Shown: piece by piece, positions 35,001-41,100 of the stretch
How the letters are laid out: every line of letters begins with the position of its first letter
Numbering within the stretch: position 1 is the first letter of the stretch
Source of the DNA: an uncultured Bacteroidota bacterium
Lineage (GTDB): Bacteria > Bacteroidota > Bacteroidia > Chitinophagales > Chitinophagaceae
DNA length: 41,100 nucleotides
Reading direction: 5' to 3'
Assembly: GCA_903839875.1 (NCBI GenBank)
Contig: CAIMDZ010000191.1
Span: forward strand, 1-41,100
Position numbers and translations under genes: made by a program
The notes under the pieces: generated by a model
Databases searched by the model: none
Told to the model about the DNA's origin: nothing
What the model saw: the letters and a program-made list of their open reading frames with translations, nothing else

Positions 35001-35736
35001 GATTCTCTAAGGGTTGCATGGGCACACGTTCATTACCTGTTTCTACAAATGCCTCAGCGGGTAGTGCATTTCCCTTTGCCTCTACAGTGATGACGAAATC
35101 TGAATTCCTTATTGCTGTAAGTGAAGGGTTTTTAATGACAAACTGAAATGGGGAAGGTTTCTCAAAAGCCTTTGTGGGCTGTAATAAACGGGATGAGCCT
35201 TCTTTGAACACATTGGGCGCAGCGACTATAATAAATACTGCCACCAGGATAAGCGGTAATAGGTATGGGAGGTACTTTTTGTTTTTAGAAAGGTCTATTG
35301 CTTTTGTAATCGGGACAACAGATATCTGGCTGATCTTCTGGTTGATGCTGGCCTCTACCAATTCACGGCTGGAGTAAGAGTCGTTCTGGTGTTTCAGTTG
35401 GAGGATGTTCAGTAACCGATCACTTATTTCAGGGAAATGTCTACCAATTATTGCTGCTGCCTGCTCGTGGGAGATGACTTTTCCTAAGCGACCCATTTTT
35501 GTCAATGGAATGATCACCCATGCAGTAAGCGACGTAGCGCCCAAACCTACAAACGCCGACATAATAGCAACGCGCGACCATACCGGCAGGTACAGGTAAT
35601 ACTCGCTGACACTAACGGTGAGTATATAAAAGAGGAGACAGCTTAAAAATACAAGCGTACCGCGTATTACTTTGTTAGCGTAATACTTGCGGATAAACGC
35701 ATCCAGCCGCCCTATAAGCCATTCGTAGTTGTTCAT
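32032..35736 (-). CDS. DUF4175 family giant membrane-anchored coiled-coil protein
   Basis: The product has 1234 residues, with the start at the ATG complementary to 35734-35736 (a TTG three codons earlier is rejected). Two adjacent membrane segments near residues 25-80 (IRGTLVFLSCLLFYILTVSV, IMSAFVGLGATSLTAWVIIP) and a third near 155 (YLPYLLPLILVAVFIIVAAP) anchor it. Ig-like beta-rich sequence follows to about residue 480. From about residue 500 it is coiled coil (MQSKMLQSENMDFEQQLSLQ, ELKEEMKKLEELMKKLNKED), then a Lys/Asp tract (KDGKDASKDGKDKDGKDASK), then more helix and a Pro/Gly/Lys-rich linker before the last 150 residues. DUF4175 proteins are common and uncharacterised in Bacteroidota. 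A structural envelope role is a guess. Confidence 0.8.
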   Translation of the reverse strand: MNNYEWLIGRLDAFIRKYYANKVIRGTLVFLSCLLFYILTVSVSEYYLYLPVWSRVAIMSAFVGLGATSLTAWVIIPLTKMGRLGKVISHEQAAAIIGRHFPEISDRLLNILQLKHQNDSYSSRELVEASINQKISQISVVPITKAIDLSKNKKYLPYLLPLILVAVFIIVAAPNVFKEGSSRLLQPTKAFEKPSPFQFVIKNPSLTAIRNSDFVITVEAKGNALPAEAFVETGNERVPMQPLENHSFQYTFKNVTDPINFRFYGAGYYSGPNTLKVVQRPVLKSFKVQVDYPAYTGKKNETRSSLSDMTVPVGTTVSWALVTDHTDAATIHFGSGAPLSLLNSASGYGYRFRFLNDTAYTITLQNKSAGIADSFKYQVQVIPDQYPVIQIQQVKDTVSGKQVIITGTAGDDYGVTRVSFNYEVSDKNRTVSGKSIPLPIAPGAMTAFQQYFDINSLELKPGQKLSYYIEAWDNDGVHGSKASRSEVMTFFMYDEKQLDSAINENSNQINSGMSNSAQRTQQLQSEYKEMQSKMLQSENMDFEQQLSLQDMMKKQMDLKTNIENIKQRFEEQMQQSEQKKYSEDLREKQKELDKQLNNLLNEELKEEMKKLEELMKKLNKEDAFEAMQRMEQENKLFKMDMERMQELMKKMEMQMRMEDMANKMDELAKKERDLQKQTENADKKEQSLNKDKDPNAKKDDQAGRDSKDKESKDAAKDGKDQKDKDSKDASKDGRDKDGKDASKDGKDKDGKDASKQGKGQKDKETKDKDALAKEQEKIRKELEKEMKDNMKETQKLAKETKQNDRMEEEEKQGKDADQEMQESEEDLKQDKKNNAGKKQSKAAENLEQMAKSLRKKAGGMSQEQIEIDIHATRQILSNLIRLSFDQENLMGKVRNTSPTVQAYVDNQEEQNRLHNNSLMIRDSLFALSKQIPKLPATINKNTTDLERYMKKSIDELENRQINNALTNQQYVMTQTNNLALLLNELLANLMQMQGEAKSEGEGSCSKPGNKPGMGKKPQKGPGSQLSDIITEQKQLGEGMQKMQKSGPKPGEKPGDKPGQKPGQKPGGKDGQGQGKNGNAQGNEGDAQDGENGNAEQIARLAQQQAMLRKKIQELSSLLNSKGLGNSKELREIDQKMDKNETDLVNKRLTNELLIRQKEIETRMLEVEKSLREQEQDDKRSSKTPPDISRPIPPALQKFITDQRQLLELYKTVPPQLKPYYRDMVENYFHIIGNK
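33460..33640 (-). repeat. K/D-rich degenerate coding repeat in the DUF4175 gene
   Basis: On the minus strand the sequence encodes serial copies of KD(S/G)KDASKDG(R/K)D, a period of about 13 residues. On the plus strand it is T/C-rich with CCTTxCCGTC units. Degenerate repeats of this kind often vary in length between strains. Confidence 0.6.
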
Positions 35737-36022
35737 AGAATTCAAGAGGTATGCAATATAAATGAATTTTAAGTGTAAAAAAGGTTAAAAATTCCTGGGA
35801 ATTGGTTGTTTGGAATTGGGAATTGGGATTTGGGTGAGTGAATACAGGTTGATGGTTAGCGAGGCAAAAGGTAAAAATTTGCGATTGTAGCCGGCGTTTT
35901 TACTTTTTATCGGGTAGTTTATTGATTGTCAGCAATTTGGATTATTTCAAAATGTAAAAAGGTAAAAATTTACTTCCAAAAAAGGTAAAAAAAAGGTAAA
36001 ATAAGGTAAATAGTTAATAGGT

Positions 36023-36206
36023 TGCCTCGTCCTGAAATGTGTTTACACGTTGGTTAGATAATCCTGTTTTTTGTTTACTGTCATTTTGTTAGTCCTAGAG
36101 TTTGTTTACACTGTTTCCTGTTAGTCCTGTGCCTCGTCCTGAAATGTGTGCCTCGTCCTGAAATCTGTTTACACGTTGATTAGATAATCCTGTTGTTTGT
36201 TTACAG
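36023..36206. repeat. TGCCTCGTCCTGAAAT repeat cluster, possible transposon-end remnant
   Basis: Copies start at 36023, 36130 and 36149. The first and third extend for about 57 bases, with TGTTTACACGTTG(G/A)TTAGA and TAATCCTGTT(T/G)TTTGTTTAC. The second is a 19-base tandem copy directly before the third. Repeated GTTTACA words with CCTGAAA resemble the multiple transposase-binding sites at the ends of some IS elements. No transposase frame is present. Confidence 0.5.
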
Positions 36207-36252
36207 TTGGATAAAATCATTGGATGTGTTTTTTTATTTTGCCTAAATCACC

Positions 36253-36448
36253 GGGAATGTTGAGGTACTTCCTGAAAATTTGTTTTTTATTTGTCGAAAT
36301 CACCATGCCTATCGGCAGGCAAGTTGGGAATGTTTGTTTTTCATTTTTTTATTTGTCGAAATCATTGGGAATGTTGAGGTACTCCCTGAAAATTTGTTTT
36401 TTTATTTGTCGAAATCACCATGCCTATCGGCAGGCAGGTTGGGAATGT
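36253..36448. repeat. 114-bp direct repeat (one full and one partial copy)
   Basis: GGGAATGTTGAGGTACT begins at 36253 and 36367. Each copy continues through CCTGAAAATTTGTTTTTT, ATTTGTCGAAATCACCATG and CCTATCGGCAGGCA(A/G)GTT. The second copy stops after about 80 bases, at GGGAATGTTT. Each contains a TGCC-TATC-GGCA hairpin related to other palindromes in the window. Confidence 0.75.
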
Positions 36449-36735
36449 TTCAGTTACCCAGATTGAATCATTTTCGGGCTGGCTGGGGTGGGTGTGTTTT
36501 ATAGCTGTCATTATTTCAGGTTTAAATTGTGTAAAGAAATAACCGCAAATATTGTGCCGGTTGTGGTGGTGTCAGGCGGGGATCTATCCACATTTTTAGG
36601 GGTGAGATTGAGGAAAATTTTAGGTGGGAGCGGGGTTGGGAGGGTTGGAAAATTGTGGGTATCTTTTTTTAGGTGAAATTGTGGCAGAGGGTGTTATGAC
36701 ATTATCTTTAGGGTAAATACAACACCCGGCGCGAG

Positions 36736-36760
36736 GTTGCCGGTGAAGAACACCGGCAAC
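36736..36760. repeat. hairpin repeat, copy 1 (upstream of Uma2 gene)
   Basis: GTTGCCGGTG-AAGAA-CACCGGCAAC is a perfect 10-bp stem, followed by GGCGGGAAAA. The same unit with one mismatch recurs just after the Uma2 gene at 37420. Confidence 0.75.
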
Positions 36761-36787
36761 GGCGGGAAAAATCTTCCCCAAACCAAT

Positions 36788-36795
36788 TAAATTTG
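36788..36795 (+). promoter_or_regulatory. candidate -7 box for the Uma2 gene
   Basis: TAAATTTG matches TAnnTTTG. It ends 11 bases before the ATG at 36807, implying a near-leaderless transcript. No -33 TTG. Confidence 0.35.
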
Positions 36796-36806
36796 TAATT
36801 TTAATT

Positions 36807-37400
36807 ATGGAAGTAAAAGAACCATCACCTGCATACGCCAGACAACATTACACCATCGAAGAGTACCTTCAGATGGAAAACGCGGCAACCGAAAAACATG
36901 AATATTACCAGGGCGAGATTTTTGCCATGTCTGGTGCAAAGTTGCAGCATAATATTGTGACCAGAAATTTGCTGGTTTGGTTGACCAATAAGCTAAAAGG
37001 TAATCCATGTCAACCCTTTTGCAGCGACCTGCGCATCCATGTCGAAAAGAACACCCTTTTCACTTACCCCGACCTAAGCGTTATTTGTGGCGAACCTTTA
37101 AGCCTGAATAATGATGGTATGAATTTCCTGAACCCTTCCATAATTTGTGAAGTGCTTTCTCCTTCCACCAAAGATTACGACCGCGAAGCAAAATTTAAAC
37201 TCTACCGCGACATCCCAACGCTGAAAGAGTATATTCTTGTTGATCCCCTGCCCGCTCAAATCGAAGCCTACTTTATCAACACACACGGCAACTGGGAACT
37301 CATAGAATACAAAAGCATCCACCAAACCCTTGTTCTCCCCACCATACAGGTATCTATAGATTTGAAAGATATTTATGAGGGGACAAAGGTGACGGGATAA
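36807..37400 (+). CDS. Uma2-family protein (PD-(D/E)xK endonuclease fold)
   Basis: The product has 197 residues. It matches the DUF820/Uma2 pattern: [20 protein letters not shown] then [32 protein letters not shown] with the catalytic Asp, [20 protein letters not shown] with the catalytic Glu and downstream Lys, and [15 protein letters not shown]. The fold is that of restriction-like nucleases. Biological role is unsettled, and the family is strongly amplified in some bacteria. Two copies of a hairpin repeat bracket the gene (36736 and 37420), suggesting it may have moved as a unit. It lies in the accessory patch beside the MNT-HEPN pair. Confidence 0.85.
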   Translation: MEVKEPSPAYARQHYTIEEYLQMENAATEKHEYYQGEIFAMSGAKLQHNIVTRNLLVWLTNKLKGNPCQPFCSDLRIHVEKNTLFTYPDLSVICGEPLSLNNDGMNFLNPSIICEVLSPSTKDYDREAKFKLYRDIPTLKEYILVDPLPAQIEAYFINTHGNWELIEYKSIHQTLVLPTIQVSIDLKDIYEGTKVTG

Positions 37401-37419
37401 AAAAAATGTAATAGGAATG

Positions 37420-37444
37420 GTTGCCTGTGAAGAACACCGGCAAC
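37420..37444. repeat. hairpin repeat, copy 2 (downstream of Uma2 gene)
   Basis: GTTGCCTGTG-AAGAA-CACCGGCAAC differs from copy 1 by one base in the left arm, and is followed by the same GGCGGGAAAA. It starts 20 bases after the Uma2 stop, in the same orientation as copy 1. Confidence 0.75.
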
Positions 37445-37497
37445 GGCGGGAAAAGGGGTTTTACGTATCATTATTTTGAAATTCGCCAATCGGGATA

Positions 37498-37511
37498 CCG
37501 ATAGCTATCGG
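37498..37511. repeat. CCGATAGCTATCGG palindrome
   Basis: This is a perfect 14-bp palindrome followed by CAGGC, identical to the core of the palindrome inside the riboswitch (16866-16879). It lies in the 201-base gap between the Uma2 and HEPN genes, which otherwise shows no feature beyond the hairpin at 37420. Confidence 0.65.
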
Positions 37512-37601
37512 CAGGCTTTTACCACATCGTAGTCAGAGACTGCGCCGAAGTATCAATTCTTTTTTAGTTTTGGAAGACTACCAGCAGCGGGGGGCATGAC
37601 A

Positions 37602-38003
37602 TTATTTTAGGTTCAGGTAATTTTCAATTAACTGCTCAACATAATTGACGTACGATTTTGATGGCTCAATGAAATCCGACACTTCCTCGTCTGACAATAT
37701 CAAGAAGTCATTATAGTCATCTTCAATTCTTTCTTGCATTAACCGACTGAAAAAAGAGGCATGAGAAAAATCAAAAAAGCCATTTTGGACAAATTCTTTG
37801 TGAAGAATAGTAACAACGCCGCTATGGGTTTTTGGAATAAGGTTTTTTGTCAACAATAGCGTCTTGGTGGCATGATAACAACTATAATACATCCTGTTTA
37901 TTGCGGTAATATAGAATTTATGCAGCATCAATACGTCCACTTCTGAGAGCAAAGATTTTGATTTTGCAATCTTCAACCGGATCGAGTGTTCTTTACTGCT
38001 CAT
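37602..38003 (-). CDS. HEPN-domain protein, probable toxin of an MNT-HEPN pair
   Basis: The product has 133 residues and is all-helical. The core INRMYYSCYHATKTLLLTKN matches the HEPN signature R-x(4-6)-H (here R, six residues, H) with the YY and LL that follow in this branch. PKTHSGVVTILHKEF is also typical. HEPN proteins are often RNases held silent by a partner nucleotidyltransferase. The start overlaps the stop of the nucleotidyltransferase gene by four bases, so the two are translated together. The acceptor tyrosine known from HepT (motif RxxxxHxY) is not placed the same way. AMPylation control here is therefore an inference. Confidence 0.82.
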   Translation of the reverse strand: MSSKEHSIRLKIAKSKSLLSEVDVLMLHKFYITAINRMYYSCYHATKTLLLTKNLIPKTHSGVVTILHKEFVQNGFFDFSHASFFSRLMQERIEDDYNDFLILSDEEVSDFIEPSKSYVNYVEQLIENYLNLK

Positions 38004-38314
38004 AATTGCAACATTCCTTTTGTTACAGTTTGCTTTAGCGAATACCAGGAAGGATTATCGCGCCACTCATTTTCCTGTATCGTGAGTGTATTAATAAATG
38101 CCCCGATCTGTACACTAACTGGAAACAGCTTAGAATGGATAGCACTCTTTATGGAAGCTGTGACTGGGCTTGTTGTCAGTATTAATATATCCCAATCACT
38201 CTCGTCGGCAGGTGTGCCGTATGCTCTGCTGCCAAACAGCAAAACCCTTGCATCAGGCAGTACCCGATGGACGTTTTTTTTAATGGAGGACAATATGACA
38301 CTATCATTTGGCAT
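38000..38314 (-). CDS. minimal nucleotidyltransferase (MNT), probable antitoxin
   Basis: The product has 104 residues. The pol-beta-type motif is intact: VLLFGSRAYGTPADESDWDI, with GS and D-x-D in place, followed by the remainder of the small MNT fold and TKGMLQL at the end. In the MntA-HepT system, such proteins transfer AMP to a tyrosine of the HEPN toxin and neutralise it. It is the first gene of the pair, and its stop shares ATGA with the HEPN start. No promoter box was matched exactly upstream of 38314. The other reading, as a stand-alone nucleotidyltransferase, is unlikely given the coupling. Confidence 0.85.
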   Translation of the reverse strand: MPNDSVILSSIKKNVHRVLPDARVLLFGSRAYGTPADESDWDILILTTSPVTASIKSAIHSKLFPVSVQIGAFINTLTIQENEWRDNPSWYSLKQTVTKGMLQL

Positions 38315-38552
38315 TATGTAAATTTAATTATTATTTTTCCAATTATAGTCTACAGATGACAAATTAGTGGGATTATTGCCCTGATTAAGGTAAGAATATA
38401 CACTCAGCAGTCATGGTTCGGCGCGGCTTCCCAAAAAATCGGGACAAGCTACCACGACAGGAATCACTATTGGGCTGGGCTTTGATTTGGCTGTGTGGAA
38501 ACTTTTACTCTAATTTCATAAAAACAATTTCCTTTCCCTCATGCCGAATATT

Positions 38553-38560
38553 TAATTTTG
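38553..38560 (+). promoter_or_regulatory. candidate -7 box for mutS2
   Basis: TAATTTTG matches TAnnTTTG and ends nine bases before the ATG at 38570. Transcription would begin around 38567, giving an almost leaderless mRNA and ruling out the in-frame TTG at 38558 as start. Confidence 0.45.
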
Positions 38561-38569
38561 TGGTCTGAA

Positions 38570-40675
38570 ATGATGCAACTATACCCGGCGCATGCCGCTG
38601 AAGCTTTGGAGTTTAATAAGATTTGCGACTTACTGATGAATAAGTGCCGCACAGAGGCTGCGCGCGAGCGGGTGGTGAATATACGTTTTCATACACGGGC
38701 AGACCATATGGAGCGGGAGTTGCAGCAGACCAATGAATTCAAAAACTGTCTTGCGGGTGGCGAACATTTTCCGAATGATTTTACCAGAACGCTGGACAAG
38801 GAACTGAAGCTGCTGAATATTCATGGTGGGGTGCTGACGGGGGAACAAATGCTGGCGTTTCTGAAACTGGCTCTGAATACGAAGGAAATACTGCAATGGT
38901 TTAAGAAGCATAATGAGTTATTCCCGAATCTTGAAAAGATCAGTGAACATATAGTTTTTGAAAAACGGATTGTGGAAGTGGTGACAACCGTGATTGACGA
39001 TGCCGGGATAGTACGCGATAATGCGTCGCGGGAACTGATGTCAATAAGGTCGGAACTGGGGAAGGTCAGGCATGAGGCGAGGCGTGCGTTTGAAAGTGTA
39101 ATACGGAAATGGAATAAGGCGGGCTACCTGGCTGATATATCGGAGAGTTTTCTGAATGGCCGGCGAACTGCTGCGGTGCTGGCGGAATACAAGAGGGTGG
39201 TGAAGGGGATACTGCATGGTGAGAGCGATACGCAGAAGACGGTGTTTATAGAGCCGGAGGAAACGACGGAACTGAACAACGAAATATTTTCGCTTGAAAG
39301 GGCTGAAGGGCGCGAAATACACAGGATACTGGTACAGGCGACAAAGGACCTTTCGGAATTTCATCCGCAACTGGAGGGCTATTACCAGTTGTGCGGGATA
39401 TATGATTACATACGGGCAAAAGCACTGCTGGCGCAGGATATGAATGCGAGCATGCCGAGGATAAGTCCACACCCGATGGTGCAACTGGTGAAGGCATATC
39501 ACCCGTTGCTGTTGTTGCGAAATAAGCAGAATAATAAAACAACAATACCGCTGAACCTGACACTGGACAGGCAAAACAGAATTCTTATCATCAGCGGACC
39601 AAATGCAGGAGGGAAGACTGTTTCGATGAAAACGGCGGGGCTTCTACAACTGATGTCGCAGGCGGGATTGCTGATACCTGCGGATGAAACTTCGGAGGTG
39701 GGGATATTCAGGCAACTGATGGTGCAGATAGGGGATACGCAATCAATAGAGCATGAACTGAGCACTTACAGCGCCCACCTGCAGGACATGAAGTACTTCA
39801 TGGATTTTGCAAATGGGAAAACGTTGTTCTTTATAGATGAACTGGGCAGCGGATCTGATCCGAACCTGGGCGGGGCTTTTGCAGAAGCCATTGTGGAAGA
39901 CCTGGCGCATAAGCATGCCTTGGGGATCATCACAACACACTACCTGAACCTAAAGGTGATGGCGGGGAAAGTAAGGGGTATATTTAATGGTGCAATGGCA
40001 TTTGATGAAGAGCAACTGGAGCCGCTATACAAGCTAACCATTGGCAAGCCGGGGAGTTCGTACACGTTTGCGATAGCGCAGCGCAGCGGATTGCCCGCAG
40101 CAGTTATAGAACGTGCAAAACAGCTTACGCAACGCGAGCATTTTAAGCTGGATAAAATGCTGCACCAAACGGAGCAGCAGAGTGTGAAGCTAACCGACAA
40201 AGAGAAAGAACTGGACAAGCTGATTAAGGAAAATGAAAAACTGAAAAAGAAATTTGAAGAGCTGACTGACAGGGAAAAGTTACGCCAGCAGCATGAGACT
40301 ATAAAGCTGCAGAACGAAATAAAGAAAGAAGAACTGGATTACCTGCGGGATACGGAGCGGAAATTCAAGCAGATAATACAGGACTGGAAGAAGGCAGAGA
40401 ATAAGCAGGATGTGATCAAGTCGGCAGAGCAGGTATTGTTCAGAAAGAAGCAAGTACAAAATAATGCGGCGGCGGCAAGGAAGGCAGATAAGAATTATGA
40501 ACTGACAGGGTATCGGCCGAAATTGGGTGACCTGGTAAGGAACAAAGAAAACCACCAGGTAGGCACTTATGCCGAACAGCGCGATAAGAAGGCGATTGTG
40601 AAGATCGGGAACCTGCCTTTTACCGTTAATATTGAAGAGTGGGTGGCGGTGAGGAGGAGAGAACACCCCTGTTGA
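38570..40675 (+). CDS. mutS2: MutS2-type ATPase without Smr domain
   Basis: The product has 701 residues from the ATG at 38570. The N-terminal half is the MutS core/lever region (LEFNKICDLLMNKCRTEAAR, and the clamp coiled coil near residues 160-250). The ATPase domain has Walker A IISGPNAGGKTVSMKTAGLL (near residue 345), the ABC-type region and Walker B TLFFIDELGSGSDPNLGGAF. Then comes a long charged coiled coil (KLDKMLHQTEQQSVKLTDKE) and a KOW-like segment, LGDLVRNKENHQVGTY. MutS2 acts on recombination intermediates or collided ribosomes. B. subtilis MutS2 is about 785 residues with a C-terminal Smr nuclease domain. Here the protein ends at IEEWVAVRRREHPC and no Smr motif (LDLRG) is seen. 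Confidence 0.88.
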   Translation: MMQLYPAHAAEALEFNKICDLLMNKCRTEAARERVVNIRFHTRADHMERELQQTNEFKNCLAGGEHFPNDFTRTLDKELKLLNIHGGVLTGEQMLAFLKLALNTKEILQWFKKHNELFPNLEKISEHIVFEKRIVEVVTTVIDDAGIVRDNASRELMSIRSELGKVRHEARRAFESVIRKWNKAGYLADISESFLNGRRTAAVLAEYKRVVKGILHGESDTQKTVFIEPEETTELNNEIFSLERAEGREIHRILVQATKDLSEFHPQLEGYYQLCGIYDYIRAKALLAQDMNASMPRISPHPMVQLVKAYHPLLLLRNKQNNKTTIPLNLTLDRQNRILIISGPNAGGKTVSMKTAGLLQLMSQAGLLIPADETSEVGIFRQLMVQIGDTQSIEHELSTYSAHLQDMKYFMDFANGKTLFFIDELGSGSDPNLGGAFAEAIVEDLAHKHALGIITTHYLNLKVMAGKVRGIFNGAMAFDEEQLEPLYKLTIGKPGSSYTFAIAQRSGLPAAVIERAKQLTQREHFKLDKMLHQTEQQSVKLTDKEKELDKLIKENEKLKKKFEELTDREKLRQQHETIKLQNEIKKEELDYLRDTERKFKQIIQDWKKAENKQDVIKSAEQVLFRKKQVQNNAAAARKADKNYELTGYRPKLGDLVRNKENHQVGTYAEQRDKKAIVKIGNLPFTVNIEEWVAVRRREHPC

Positions 40676-41100
40676 TGATCTCCCAGGAGGCGTTGTACCC
40701 AAGATAGTTGCAATTACCTACTGTTTCATAGCCTGCCTTCTTTAATAATTTCTTCAGCTCATATTCTTTTTCGGCTATTTTATGTTCACTGGCAAATCCA
40801 CTGAACCTTAAAGCGGCGTAATATCTTCATCAGAGTAATGAAGTGTTATTGTGGAGTCATTAGGGTATGGCAGATCACTCATATTGTACCCAGATGGTAA
40901 TACGAAACTCATCTTGTTTGCGTCCGTATCTCTTTCCATATATACTGGTGCTGTCATGGCTATTTTTTTATCATCCTTTTTATCTCCAAAAATATAGCTG
41001 GCTAATCGCCTGAAATTTTGGTTGGTGTTTTTTTCATTTCCATGCTTAACAGAAGATACGGATGCCATTATTGCTTTGGGATTGAAGCGAATTTCAAAGC
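40626..41100 (-). pseudogene. SOUL-family heme-binding protein gene, frameshifted and cut by window edge
   Basis: The minus strand reads FEIRFNPKAIMASVSSVKHG from the window end, then NFRRLASYIFGDKKDDKKIA, MTAPVYMERD and MSFVLPSGYNMSDLPYPNDS, the SOUL signature order. The frame stops at 40808 after DEDITPL. The next frame continues the family's C-terminal pattern (AALRFSGFASEHKIAEKEYE, then YETVGNCNYLGYNASWEIIN), running to a TAA at 40626-40628. One missing base near 40815 explains the break. The methionine at 41068 is internal, since homologous sequence extends beyond it. The 3' end overlaps mutS2 by 50 bases. This is either a decayed gene or a sequencing error. SOUL proteins bind heme or act as heme-linked hydrolase-like proteins. 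Confidence 0.7.

Larger units (their letters stand above)
35737..36806. other. 1-kb non-coding region with several repeat types
   Basis: No convincing coding frame was found across 1070 bases. 35746-36015 holds many GGTAAAAATT-like and AAAAGGTAAAA words. 36023-36206 holds three copies of TGCCTCGTCCTGAAAT with GTTTACACGTTG and TTTGTTTAC. 36253-36448 is a 114-bp direct repeat. 36450-36720 is G/T-rich without structure I can name. 36736-36760 is a hairpin repeat. It looks like layered remnants of mobile or repetitive DNA. Confidence 0.55.

Noticed and set aside
36253-36448. Possible CRISPR-like repeats
   Set aside because: Only two copies, period 114 bp with the whole unit repeated and no unique spacers, and no cas genes nearby.
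36224-36504. Two overlapping open frames across the 114-bp repeat
   Set aside because: They only read through the direct repeat and poly-T runs. The repeated peptide has no protein-like conservation and no promoter or start context.
38558-38569. TTG start for mutS2
   Set aside because: It overlaps the candidate -7 box, so the transcript would start after it. ATG at 38570 follows at once.

Overview
The window reads as a chromosomal segment of a Bacteroidota bacterium, most likely of the Chitinophagia/Sphingobacteriia type. Three observations support this: secreted proteins ending in type IX secretion (T9SS) sorting domains (YPNP...LPAGIY...), TAnnTTTG-type -7 promoter boxes in place of sigma70 boxes, and families typical of the phylum (DUF4175, DUF4465, Omp28-like, compact arginine decarboxylase). 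No rRNA, tRNA, CRISPR array or prophage was recognised.

Layout. 1-770: the end of an IS630-type transposase, a RelE-like toxin gene broken by one base, and a small charged downstream gene. 979-4145: two exported proteins, the second a large Asp-box propeller with a T9SS tail. 4335-5750: a PLP-dependent arginine decarboxylase. 5882-7804 (-): a membrane-bound nucleotide-sugar dehydratase of the CapD/PglF type. 8138-8898: a stand-alone receiver protein and an Hpt protein, translationally coupled. 9033-11129: an RluB-type pseudouridine synthase with a repetitive N-terminal extension. 11305-16568 (-): two tandem paralogous Omp28-like T9SS proteins.

Centre of interest, 16732-22128: a cobalamin riboswitch followed by four collinear genes. 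These are a DUF4465 T9SS protein, a second T9SS surface protein, a BtuG-like beta-propeller lipoprotein and a BtuB-like TonB-dependent receptor. I read this as a B12-repressed corrinoid capture and uptake operon in which two of the surface components carry T9SS tails instead of lipid anchors. A 40-residue His-rich lipoprotein gene converges on its 3' end.

22367-31831: a run of mostly ordinary genes. They encode an SRPBCC protein behind a perfect 20-bp palindrome, a T9SS esterase, a DinB-fold protein, an endonuclease/exonuclease/phosphatase-fold protein, a 137-residue protein paired with a BtrH-type acyltransferase/protease-fold protein, GtrA, an S1/P1 nuclease, RarA, a thioredoxin-like protein and a small membrane protein. 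32032-35736 (-) encodes a 1234-residue DUF4175 protein.

35737-38557 is an accessory patch: about 1 kb of non-coding repeats, a Uma2-family gene bracketed by two copies of a hairpin repeat, and an MNT-HEPN toxin-antitoxin pair. The window closes with a MutS2 that lacks its usual C-terminal Smr domain, and a SOUL-family gene that is frameshifted and cut by the window edge.

Short palindromes of families that look dispersed recur in intergenic DNA, and two of them form peripheral stems of the riboswitch. All calls are from reading the sequence. No database search was run.
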